Of a stretch of 64,000 nt of DNA, positions 54,820 through 64,000 are shown piece by piece (the stretch's first letter is position 1; every line of letters begins with the position of its first letter). The position numbers were made by a program, and so were the translations under genes. This DNA comes from Allomyces macrogynus ATCC 38327 (lineage: Eukaryota; Blastocladiomycota; Blastocladiomycetes; Blastocladiales; Blastocladiaceae): positions 394,447 to 458,446 of the forward strand of contig GG745342.1 of the NCBI GenBank assembly GCA_000151295.1, in the 5' to 3' direction. A model generated the notes under the pieces. That model was not told the DNA's origin and made no database searches. It was given only the letters and a program-made list of their open reading frames with translations.

Positions 54820-55234
54820 GTTGGCGTGGTGAGGCCGGCAATGGTCGCGAAATCGGCTTGTACGGGCTCCTGCGCTCGTGTGTCCGGTGAAGTACTTGCA
54901 GCAAGTGTTCGACTCTCTTAGAGGACCGTTTGGCGCAACGTCAACGAGAACGAGCACGACCAGCACTTCGGATGAATGATCGTCGGGAGGGTCGGTTGCT
55001 GGGGCATAAACAGGGACTTTCCAACGGCTCTCGGAGAGGTCGTGATTTATGCGTGAGCGCTGCCATGTCCCGCACGAGCACGACGCGGGCAACCACGGCC
55101 ATGTCCCACGCCGACTGACTGCAACTGTGTGTGCACGCGACCGCCGCGACCAGTACTTCCCGGCCGGTTGCAACGGATCGGCGCGCCCCAACTTGCTGCA
55201 ACCGCCCGCAAACGACAGAGATTATTCAGCAACC
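54820..55234. other. Divergent promoter thiolase / AP-2 mu
   Basis: 415 bp; no gene seen. Confidence 0.4.
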
Positions 55235-56867
55235 ATGATCTCGGCGGTGTTCGTCTTCAATTACAAGGGCGAGGTGCTCATTTCGCGCCTGTTCCGGCCT
55301 GACGTGAGGTACCCGCAACTAGCAACCTGCGCCGCCCGCCCGAGCGAATAATGCGCCAACAATACGCTACTCTCCCCGATACATAGGCGTTCAGTCGCCG
55401 ACCTTTTTCGCATCCACGTTATCACGGCGCCGCAAATCCGGTCGCCTGTGACGGTGCTCGGCAACGTTGCCTTTTTCCACATCAAGCACGAAAACGTCTA
55501 CATTGTCGCCGTCTCGGCGCACAGCAACACCAATGTCCCGCTCGCGTTCGAGTTTTGCAACAATCTCGTCAAGCTCGGCGACAAGTACTTTGGCAAGTTT
55601 GACGAAGACGCGATTAAGAACAACTTTGTGCTGATCTACGAGATTCTCGACGGTACTTTTACGCGTAATCCTTGTCCCTTCCCCCCTTGCGCGCACGAAG
55701 GCTCACTCGCGCCCTTTTTTCCCCTACATACAGAAATCCTCGACTTTGGCCTGCCGCAAGTCTCCGACTACGAGTCGCTCAAGCTCTACGTTACGACCGA
55801 GTCGGTGCGGTCCGAGAACGCGACCGCGCCGGGCGACGCGTCCAAGGTCACGATCCAGGCCACGGGCGCGACCTCGTGGCGTCGGCCCGACATCAAGTAC
55901 CGCAAGAACGAAGTGTTTATTGACGTGATCGAGGACGTGAACCTGCTCATGTCCACCAAGGGCACCGTGCTCAACGCCGACGTGACGGGTACCGTCAAGG
56001 TCAAGGCCTACCTGTCGGGCGTGCCCGAGTGCAAGTTTGGACTCAATGAGCGGCTCGGCGAGGGCGCGGGTGCAGGCGCCGGTGGTGCAGGTGCGCCGCA
56101 GGGCCAGTACGGGTGCGCTTTGTGGAGCTTCCCCACGACGTTCGCGTCGATATTGATCTCACTGACCTCCGTGCTCCCTCAAATAGCGCCAAGCGGCTCG
56201 TCGACATTGACGACTTCCAGTTCCACCAGTGCGTCAAGCTCGGCCGGTTCGATCCGGACCGTACTATCTCATTTATTCCGCCCGACGGCGAGTTTGATCT
56301 CATGAAGTACCGCACGACCGAGGGGCTCACGATGCCGTTCATGGTGCACCCGGTCGTCACGGCCATTTCCCCGACGCGGCTCGAGTACAAGGTCACGGTC
56401 AAGGCGCAGTTCCCGCAAAAGTACACGGCCACGGGGGTCGTGATCAAGATCCCGACGCCACCCAACACGGTGACGGTCCAGGGGCTCGGCGCGTTTGCGC
56501 AAGGGCACGGCAAGGCCAAGTATGTCGCGAGTGAGAACTGCATTGTGTGGAAGTACGCCGCCGCCGCATGCTGAGGACCCGACCCGATTTTGAACTCACC
56601 AACGCTCCTTCCGTTTCGTCCAGGGTCCCGCGCATCATGGGCGGCGCCGAAATGGACCTCAACGCCGAGGCCGAGCTCGCGCCGTCGATCGACAGTAACA
56701 AGAAGCCGTGGTCGCGGCCGCCCATTTCCATGGCCTTCACGGTCGCCATGTTCACCACCTCTGGGCTCCAGGTGCGGTTCCTGAAAGTGTTTGAGAAGTC
56801 GGGCTACCAGACGGTCAAGTGGGTGCGGTACCACGCGCGCGCGGGCAACTACCAGTTCCGGTTCTGA
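55235..56867 (+). CDS. APM4: AP-2 adaptor complex subunit mu
   Basis: Cargo-binding medium chain of the clathrin adaptor AP-2 at the plasma membrane. Exons 55235-55308, 55387-55652, 55734-56106, 56187-56552 and 56624-56867 give 440 aa, the family length. The N-terminal longin-like domain begins MISAVFVFNYKGEVLISRLF and ends at KNNFVLIYEILDEILDFGLP. The mu homology domain includes WRRPDIKYRKNEVFIDVIED, SFIPPDGEFDLMKYRT, GKAKYVASENCIVWK and the last strand VKWVRYHARAGNYQFRF. AP-2 rather than AP-1 assignment rests on overall similarity (for example RRPDIKYRKNEVFIDV), so it is somewhat less certain. An insert rich in Gly/Ala (GAGAGAGGAGAP) lies before HAKRLVDIDDFQFHQCVKLG. All four introns are 69-81 bp. 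Confidence 0.92.
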
Positions 56868-57025
56868 AAAATGGCGCCGACGCTCGACCAAAGAGGATGA
56901 GACCGCGGGGGATGAGAGGGGGGACTGCTGGATGCGACGGGTGGGGACTGATTTGCGGTTTGGAAATGGAGGATGCATCAACGTGGTTCAAAATTGGTGA
57001 TATTTTTGGTGCAAAGGGAAGGACA

Positions 57026-58287
57026 TCAAACCGTCAACGCATCCACGGGTCGGAACGGCAACAACTCGCCAAACTTCATGTGCTGCACAATCGGGAACTT
57101 GGACAGGACTTCGGCAATGTACATTTTCAGCAGGCCCGAGTTGACCTTGGACCACAACGGCACGCCCGAAATGTCGTAGAGCATGGGTGAGTGCTCAAAG
57201 AATGGGCCTTGCTTCATCTACGCGTGGCGCTGAAGTCAATTACTGGGTGGAGACGGGAGAGAACACAGCTACGCCGGCGCACCTTGTAGATAAAGTCGAT
57301 GCACGCGAGATACATGTAATCGCGCGCAAAGTGCGACACGACGTCCTTTTTCGTGATGCAGCGCGGCGTGAGGTGCTCGTGGTCTGCAACGTCGAGCAAA
57401 GTAAGTGAGCAAAACGGCCAAACCATGCTTCACACAAGAAACGAACATCGGAGCCGTACCAATGAGCTGCGCGCTGCCCCAGTAGTACGAGACAAACTGA
57501 AAATCGTCGAGCCCCCAGACGCCGTGTGATCCAGCGGGTTCGAGCGTGTAGGTCTCCTGAATCCGCCGCACGACCTCGAGGTACCGCGCAAACACGACGA
57601 CGGCAACGTAGCTCAAGTCGTCGTCGGCAAAGAATCGCACGACGTCGAGGCACGTCAAAAAGCACACAAACGCAAGTTCATGACCCGAGCCGTAGTCGAG
57701 CCGCGTCGCATTCCCAAAACTGTCGCTCAGGTACGCGATCAGGTCCAGGCGCGCGACGCTCGGAAACGGGTCGACAAGGGCGGGCAGCTCAGTGTTGAGC
57801 CGCTCCATCCACGTGCGGAACGCCTTGTTCCCAAACCGAGCGCGCTGTGGCTCGGGCGGTGTCTCGTCAATCCACCGGTCGAGCGTGTCGAGGAGCGCGA
57901 GAAGCGTGCGGATCGCGGGCTATTGAACAGCACCGTTAGAGCTGCCAGCTGGCGTGATTCGTGCCACAGACGCACGTGTGCCTCGTCTCCGGCCTCTTCC
58001 AACTCGCTCCGCGCTCCCGTACACGTCTTGCCAACGCTTGCATGACTGGCGGCCTGCACAAACGCGAGCAGCCGCACAAACGCCTCCGAATGCAGCCACC
58101 GCGCAACGTCGTCGTGCGCGAGAATGCGCCGCTCCGGGTCCGGTCCAGGTTCTTCGAGATCAACGTGCTGGCGGTGCAGGTTTGCGATGGGGTAGTGTGA
58201 CGGTGCTGGACCGCCGACTTTCGGGAGGAGCGACGGGTGCACGGGCGTGCCGCCGGCGGTCGGGATGTGCCTCGGGTAGCTGGTCAT
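57026..58287 (-). CDS. RRD2: Serine/threonine phosphatase 2A activator PTPA (RRD family)
   Basis: Peptidyl-prolyl isomerase-like activator of PP2A catalytic subunits. Exons 58287-57976, 57919-57460, 57383-57283 and 57217-57026 give 354 aa. Signatures: [60 protein letters not shown] with [29 protein letters not shown] and the C-terminal [20 protein letters not shown]. The first splice (donor GTGCGT, CTAAC branch, 56-bp intron) is the least certain; weaker donors upstream would shorten a variable loop. RRD1 versus RRD2 cannot be decided from memory. Divergent from SEN54 with a 362-bp spacer. Confidence 0.92.
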
Positions 58288-58649
58288 GGCTCAAATGTCG
58301 GCGCTGATGCTTGCTGCTGAATGTTGCCGGATTGAAATGCGCTGTGTTGATCTTGTTTGCTCACGCGTCGCAGTTTGCTCGTCATCACTGTCGACGAGGT
58401 TGGTGATGATGAAGGCTGGTGTGACAACTTACAATCAATGTGGGCTTGTTTCGCCACTTCATCTCTCCAGACTCCAGCACGACGCAGCAGCACGACACAG
58501 CCGCACGACACAACGCGTGGCAGCGCGGCCTAACCAGCAGGATCAGCACCAATTGCAAGCAGCAGCGAAAGCAACAGATCGTGCAACAGCGGCCAGCAAC
58601 GGAGACGGACAGTTCAACACGGCAATAGGTCGGGTCTGGCAGCACGCTC
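58288..58649. other. Divergent promoter PTPA / SEN54
   Basis: 362 bp with CAGCA-type low-complexity; no gene seen. Confidence 0.4.
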
Positions 58650-59669
58650 ATGGAGCAGCATGCAACGACAGCACCTGATCGGTGCTCGGACCGACGGGCA
58701 ACGAACAAGTCTAGTGCATCCAATCCCTCCGTGTCCGCCAAGGTCCCGCTTTCCGACCTTGACGCGGCCCTTGCCGCTCTTGAAGCATCGCTCGCTCCAC
58801 CTGTGGCGAACCCAATAACGAGCCCGCGCGCCATTTGGCTGCCAGACCGTGCTATCGCTCTGGTCACGGTCCCAAAGGGCACGCTGCTCACGCGCATGGG
58901 CCGCCGCGACAAGTCGGACCTTTACTTGTGGCCCGAAGAGGCCATGTTCCTCGTCGCGCGCGGCGATCTTCTCATCGACGACCTCGACGGCGTCGACCAA
59001 TGCTTTGAAAAGCTGATTGTTGCAACGCAGAGCACCGACCGCTACTCGGCATATTGCGAACTCAAGCAGGCCGGGTACATTGTCGCGCGCGCTGGGTGCG
59101 GATTCCAAATTCGACCCTCTCCCGTACCCATCGCGAGCGCGAGCGTTCCTGTCGCTTCGCTGGCGCTGGTGCGAGCTGCAGACCCGCCACCACTCGCTCT
59201 CGTGGCCGTCCGCCACATGCAGTTTCTCGCGCGATTCATTTACTTGCACATCATGGCGCTCGTCTTGGCGTGGCCTGCGCTCGCGCCGTTGCGCCCGTGG
59301 ATCACGCCGCAGCTCGACCAGATCCAGATCGAGTTTGACCAATTCAAGCTCCTTCCGCCGCCCGCGGTCGCGGGATCACGGCGCCCCGTCGCGGCTGTGC
59401 CGGCATTGGTCGCGGAACCGGAATGGGAGTACGACGTGTGGAAGCCCACACCGGGGTTCAAACTGTCAACGGCGCACCTTGTCACGCCAGCGTTCCGAGT
59501 CAAGATTTTGGGACCCGATGGCAAGTTGCCCGTCCCGCCAGCACCCGTTTCTCCAATGCAGCAGCTCGCGGAGCCGGCGATGGTGGTCGTGGCGGTCGTG
59601 GATGGCGTGCCAATGTGGTACACAGTGCGCGGCGGCGATCCGCTCGCTGTTGCATCCGCAGCGAGGTGA
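58650..59669 (+). CDS. SEN54: tRNA-splicing endonuclease subunit Sen54
   Basis: Structural subunit of the heterotetrameric tRNA intron endonuclease. Single exon, 339 aa. The Sen54 N-terminal domain is visible at about residues 60-148: AIALVTVPKGTLLTRMGRRD, LYLWPEEAMFLVARGDLLID and YSAYCELKQAGYIVARAG. The C-terminal domain carries EWEYDVWKPTPGFKLSTAHL and PAFRVKILGPDG. A Pro/Val-rich linker lies between. It has no catalytic triad, as expected (catalysis is by Sen2 and Sen34). ATG 58650 is the first in frame. Confidence 0.9.
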   Translation: MEQHATTAPDRCSDRRATNKSSASNPSVSAKVPLSDLDAALAALEASLAPPVANPITSPRAIWLPDRAIALVTVPKGTLLTRMGRRDKSDLYLWPEEAMFLVARGDLLIDDLDGVDQCFEKLIVATQSTDRYSAYCELKQAGYIVARAGCGFQIRPSPVPIASASVPVASLALVRAADPPPLALVAVRHMQFLARFIYLHIMALVLAWPALAPLRPWITPQLDQIQIEFDQFKLLPPPAVAGSRRPVAAVPALVAEPEWEYDVWKPTPGFKLSTAHLVTPAFRVKILGPDGKLPVPPAPVSPMQQLAEPAMVVVAVVDGVPMWYTVRGGDPLAVASAAR

Positions 59670-60413
59670 TGGATTGCTTTGGTGCAGGCTGAGTTTTTCT
59701 GGTCAAGAGCCGATCCTGTTTGTTGTCCTCGCCTTTTAGCCACATCCTCTGCGTGCTGAATTGAACGCTTTGTTTGTCAGGCGTTCCCTGGTTTCTTATT
59801 GCGGGTAGTTGTGACGTTGGTATCCTAAGGTATGAAGAGATTCGCTCTTGCTCATATTTTGCGCATTTCGACATTCGAGCCAGAAGTGTCGCCAAGGTCA
59901 CCGTGGATCGCCGTGGATCGCCATGGATCTGACACTCGCCGTGGATCTGACACTGACGAGGAACGCATGAAGTGGTGGGTGACAAGGCACAGCCAACCGC
60001 AACGCAGCAGACGACCTCTGCACCATGTGCGGCTCTCGTATTTCTCAGTTCTCTCATTTAATTGTGCGGCAGCTGTGGCCAAGTCCACCACTCAAGGATT
60101 GCCTTCTTCAAGCCGTGCGAGGAGGGGATGGTGCTGGAAAAATCAAACCCGCCGTCCACCATTCTCGCGGCAGAATCCCATCTGCTGGTGCCTCCTCCAA
60201 CCATTTCAGGACGGGCAAATGTCGAGTGTGGCACGCGTCGCGATGGCAACCGTTCTCTTGCAGTAGCAACAAACCACGCCGTGTCACCTGACTGTGACGC
60301 ACTCTGCCCCGGTCAGTGCGCTGCTCCACCACCCACCACCCACCAACGACCGACCGACCGACTGCCGAGCCCCGCATTCGCGCCAGTACCGCGATCAACA
60401 TCAGCCAGCAACT
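59670..60413. other. Intergenic with short tandem repeats
   Basis: Upstream of POL5. Holds irregular tandem copies of CCGTGGATCG / CGTGGATCTGACACT at about 59901-59957 and an ankyrin-like relic on the minus strand (see 60058-60290). TATA box not clear. Confidence 0.45.
60058..60290 (-). pseudogene. Orphan relic of the tryptophan-rich ankyrin family
   Basis: Two minus frames carry family-like repeats: DACHTRHLPVLKWLEEAPAD and, about 100 bp on in another frame, SSHGLKKAILEWWTWPQLP. The GH/RH..VL.W and AILEWW cores match the 30-38 kb ankyrin proteins. Too short to be functional; it suggests a dispersed, decayed copy. Confidence 0.35.
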
Positions 60414-63400
60414 ATGGCGCCGCTCGGACGCAACCTGCCGCCAAAGGAATTCCTGCAGCACTTCTGGGACCTGGCCTCGCTCGACGAGACTGAGCGCATT
60501 TTGGCCGCGGAAAAGCTCCTAACCGCCGTCGCGACCCTGCACCGCGACTTCCAGCCGTCGGCGGCGCCTGCTGAACCGACCGACGCCACGCCGTCGGCTC
60601 TGCTTGATGCCGCGACGCGCACGCTGCACCCACACGTCGCCTACACCTTCACTCGGCTCGTCAAGGGCCTGCCGTCAAGTCGCGCCGGTGCCCGCCAGGG
60701 GTTTACGCTCGCGCTCAGCTATGTCCTCCGGCTGCTCTATCCGACGCTGCGGTGGCCGCACTTGAACGCCGCGATCCACGCGTCGATTCTTGCTGCTCCT
60801 GCCGAGAGTGGCATCGAGGAGCGCGAGAAGCTCATGGGCCGCATGTTTGCCGTCGTCGCTGCGGTACAGGCGGGGCTGGATACGGCCGAGGAGACGACGG
60901 CCCAGGATGCTGCGCAAATGGCCGAGCACTTGGTCGCCGTCGCTAATGGCAAGTCGTTCTTGCGTGAACCGGCCCTGACGATGCTGTTTGCGCTGGTGGA
61001 CAAGGTACGTGATGATCTGTTTGTTTATAATTTTGAGCGAACAGGTGCTGATTTCGATCCGAGTGTGCTTTTCCAGTCGCAGCACAAGGACGCGATCCTC
61101 AAGGTCATGTCGGCTGCCGTGCCTCTTCACGCTGATTCGATCAAGAACCCGAACGATCTGGCCCTTTGCTTTTTCCTATCTTTCCACGGCGTACGTGCTG
61201 CTGGTTTGTCTCGAGCTTGTTTTCGTTCGCGCCCTGACGAGTGCCCTCTCGCTCCTCCAGATCGCAACACCGCTCGAGTTGACAAAGACCACACTCCCGG
61301 GCCAAGTGCGCGACCTCCTCCTGCAAACCTCGGCCACGGCACCACGATTGCACGCCGTCTGGGGCATGGTTCTCGCTCGCCTTCTCAACGCTCCGACCGC
61401 GACCGTCGACGTGGCGCAGCCCCCAACAGCACGCGCGACCGGCCCACTGCCGCTGCTTGACGCGTTCTGGAAAGTCATTGACGCCAACTTTGTCCCGTCC
61501 CCGCTCGTCACGCGGCAAGCGATTGCCCTGCACCTGTTCGACTACCTCGTTGCCGCCGTCCCGCTCGCGCAAGTCTCGCTCCTCTTCTCGCGTAACTTTG
61601 TGCGGTTCATTGAGTCGGCCGTCAAGGCCAAGGGCGACCTCGCCAACCTCGCGCGCGCGTCGATGACCGCGCTCGCCGCACGGTGCGAGACCGAGACGAC
61701 CCTCGTGCCCGTCGTCCTCGCGCACGTCAAGCCGCACATGCTCGACCACGCGCCGGCCGGCAAGAAGCCCGCTGCCGCCGACGCCGACGAGACCGATAAC
61801 GCCGCGCCCTCCAAGTCGGGGTTCAACAAACTCGTGGCGGGTCTGACCGACGCCGACCTCGCGCACTTTGTCGACGCGCAAATCGCGCGCGCCATGACGC
61901 CCACCGACGACGACGACGAGCACGACCGCACCGCCGCACTCGACGCGCTCATGACCGCCGCCGTCCTGACGCGCCCGGCGTCCCGCGCGCGCGTCGCCGA
62001 GTACCTGTTCAGTCCGGCGCACGCGTCGTCGCGCCACGCCGCGTCCCACATTCACACGTTCCTGGCGCGCGCGTGTGCCGCGCCCGAAGTGCACGTCGAC
62101 GTACTGGCCGAGATTTACCGCGCGTTCCCGGCGGCCGATGCGCGCGTGCTCGCGTGGATCGGGAAGCCGGTCGGCGAGAACAAGAAGCGCGAGGGCGCAC
62201 TGCGCTCGCTCGCGATGGCGGCGCATTTCTTGACGGCCGACGACGAGGCGAGTGGTGCCGTGGACGAAATTGTGTCGGTCTGGGGGCGCATGGAGATGGG
62301 GGAGAAGGGCATGGACGAGCTCGCGCCCGCGGATGTGTTGGCGGATGTGCTCCTGGAACTGACGGCGCACGCATCGGCGTGGCTGCGCCGGCTGTGTCAG
62401 CAGGTCATGGCTGCGTTTGCTGACGACATGTCGGAGAACGCGTTTGGGTTGATGGTTACGGCGCTCGCGGGCGAGTCGGGCGAGGAGGAGGAGGACGAGA
62501 GCGAGGTTGAGATGACGGTGGGGACGGATGACGAAGACGAGGACGAGGAAGAGGAAGATGAGGACGACGAGCAGGACGAGGACGCGATGGACGTTGACGA
62601 GGACGAGGCGGACCAGGATGAGGACAGTGACGATGACGACGATGCCGAGGACGACGAGTCGGGCAAGTCTGGCCGCCAGACGCAGCTGTCGAACGCGATC
62701 ATCCAGGCGCTGCAGACGTCCGGCATGGCGCAGACGGCTGACGACGAGTCCGACATGGACGACGACGCGATGCTGGCGCTCGACGGCGTCCTCGCGTCGA
62801 TCGTGCAAAAGCAGCGGTCCAAGTCGCGCACGACCGACCAGCTGCACTTCCAGTACCGTATTGCCGACCTGCTCGCCGTCTACCTCAAGCACCAGCCGGA
62901 GATCACGCTTGTGCAGATTCGCGCGCTCGTCGAACGCATTGCCGCGACCGAGGACAAGAACCTCGCGACCAAGCTGTGGGTTGCGCTCGCGCAGGCCAAG
63001 AAGGTGAGCAGCTCGACGGTCGATGTCGATGGCGAGGCATCGCAGGTTGACCCAGACGTGGTCGTGACGACGCTGCTCAAGGGCAACCTTGCGCAGGCGC
63101 ACCCGATTCTCGCCAAGGTCTTCAAGACGTTCCCGCCCTCGGACGCGGTCACGAGCGTTTTCCTCAAGGACCTCAAGCGGTACAAGTCGGTCATTGCTAG
63201 CTTAGCCAAGACGCAGCCGGGCACATGCGCGCACCTGTTGGCCGGGACCGTCGCGCAGCTTTCGCGCAAGTCGGCCAAGGCGTTCCAGCCCGTGCTCTTC
63301 CCGCTGCTCGAGCGGCTCCATGTCGAGCCGGCACTGCAGGCGGCCATGACTGGGCCACTGGACGGCGCGGCCGAGACCACGGGGCCGGCGACGCCCGCCA

Positions 63401-63771
63401 AGGGCAAGAAGAAAGGCAAGGCGGCTGCGCCGGCACCCAAGGCCGGTCCGACGATTGCGGGCAAGCTTGCGGAGCTTATGCGCGCCGAACTGGCCGCGGA
63501 CCCAAAGGACGCGTCGCTGCTCAAGATCACGGTCGTGGCGCTGCGCGCCATGGTCAAGGCCGGCATGGACGTGACCGTGTTTGGCGAGGGGCTCGACGCC
63601 GTGCCCGTCTCCAAGAAGCAGGCGGTGCAGAACTTGCTGCGCGAGGCCAAGAAGCTGACAGGTGTCGCGGGCGGTGCGGAGCCAGATGAGCCGGCCAAGG
63701 CCGCGAAGCCCAAGGCACCGGCAGGCAACAAGAAGAAGAGCAAGGGGAGCGGCAAGGCGCAGGCTGCGTGA
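60414..63771 (+). CDS. POL5: POL5/MYBBP1A-type nucleolar protein
   Basis: HEAT-like nucleolar protein needed for rRNA transcription/60S assembly (historically called DNA polymerase phi). Exons 60414-61004, 61077-61190 and 61261-63771 give 1071 aa; introns of 72 and 70 bp both begin GTACGT. The N-terminal region has LRWPHLNAAIHASILAAPAE, GRMFAVVAAVQAG and DLALCFFLSFHG. The central region (DALMTAAVLTRPASRARVAE) leads to a long acidic tract at about 645-706 of Asp/Glu runs, typical of MYBBP1A/POL5. The C-terminus is Lys/Ala-rich (KGKKKGKAAAPAPKA; GNKKKSKGSGKAQAA). The alternative acceptor at 61045 destroys the conserved SQHKDAILKVMSAAVPLHAD segment. Family call is confident; no polymerase activity is implied. 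Confidence 0.9.
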
Positions 63772-64000
63772 AGAATGTCGTTTGTCTTTTTTGTTGTTGC
63801 TCACGGCGTGGATTTGATTTGATTCTGTTGAGGTTGTGCCATACATTTTGATTCAACGTTTACTTGCTGATCTATCCAGCCTGCATGCAATGTCGCCAGC
63901 GATAACACGTCCGAACATGATCTGTCAGCGCTGAGCTCCGCGTCGTCCTCATCATGGGCCATTGTGGGGTTTGGCAGCGCAAGAACTGATGCACCAGAGT
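63772..64000. other. 3' flank of POL5 to window end
   Basis: AT-richer 3' UTR-like sequence; nothing further recognised before the window ends. Confidence 0.4.

Overview
The window looks like nuclear DNA of an early-diverging zoosporic fungus, most likely Blastocladiomycota (Allomyces/Catenaria type). Three things point that way. It is GC-rich, with many introns of 56-82 bp and very often a GTACGT-like 5' splice site. Typical fungal housekeeping genes (AKR1, POL5, RNA15, SSF1, SEN54) sit beside genes most Dikarya lack: presenilin, a villin with headpiece, a Tctex1-type dynein light chain and SPRTN. There is also a family of tryptophan-rich ankyrin proteins of a kind I associate with Blastocladiomycota. 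The lineage is inference from gene content. I found no tRNA, rRNA or CRISPR.

Layout. 1-2250: 3' end of a DIRS-type tyrosine-recombinase retrotransposon with a frameshifted recombinase and a 38-bp inverted repeat. 2.7-5.8 kb: two tandem TBC1D20-like RabGAP units that splice in frame into one membrane-anchored protein. 6.4-12 kb: GAR transformylase (ADE8), a SAP-domain protein and an acidic/basic protein. 12-14 kb: an AT-richer island with broken ORFs and a small hypothetical gene. 14-28 kb: villin, a damaged-looking UBC9, AKR1, tyrosyl-tRNA synthetase, SSF1, mitochondrial bL36 and a Ddl-like ATP-grasp ligase. 28-38 kb: accessory region with two LRR remnants and a minus-strand array of four ankyrin paralogues (two intact, one truncated, one frameshifted). 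39-64 kb: dense housekeeping block with RNA15/CSTF2, Tctex1 light chain, synaptobrevin, MYND-presenilin, a hypothetical gene, an AVT-type transporter, SPRTN, a thiolase ending in SKL, AP-2 mu, PTPA/RRD, SEN54 and POL5.

How the genes relate. Most are independent single-copy genes; there are no operons. Several divergent pairs share short intergenic promoters (CSTF2/Tctex1, SSF1/bL36m, thiolase/AP-2 mu, PTPA/SEN54). Membrane traffic is well represented (RabGAP, AKR1, synaptobrevin, AP-2 mu, presenilin), as are ribosome biogenesis and translation (SSF1, POL5, TyrRS, bL36m) and RNA processing (CSTF2, SEN54). Exon models were built by eye from splice signals, reading-frame closure and conserved motifs. 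Where many exons close exactly in frame and rebuild known family motifs, confidence is high.
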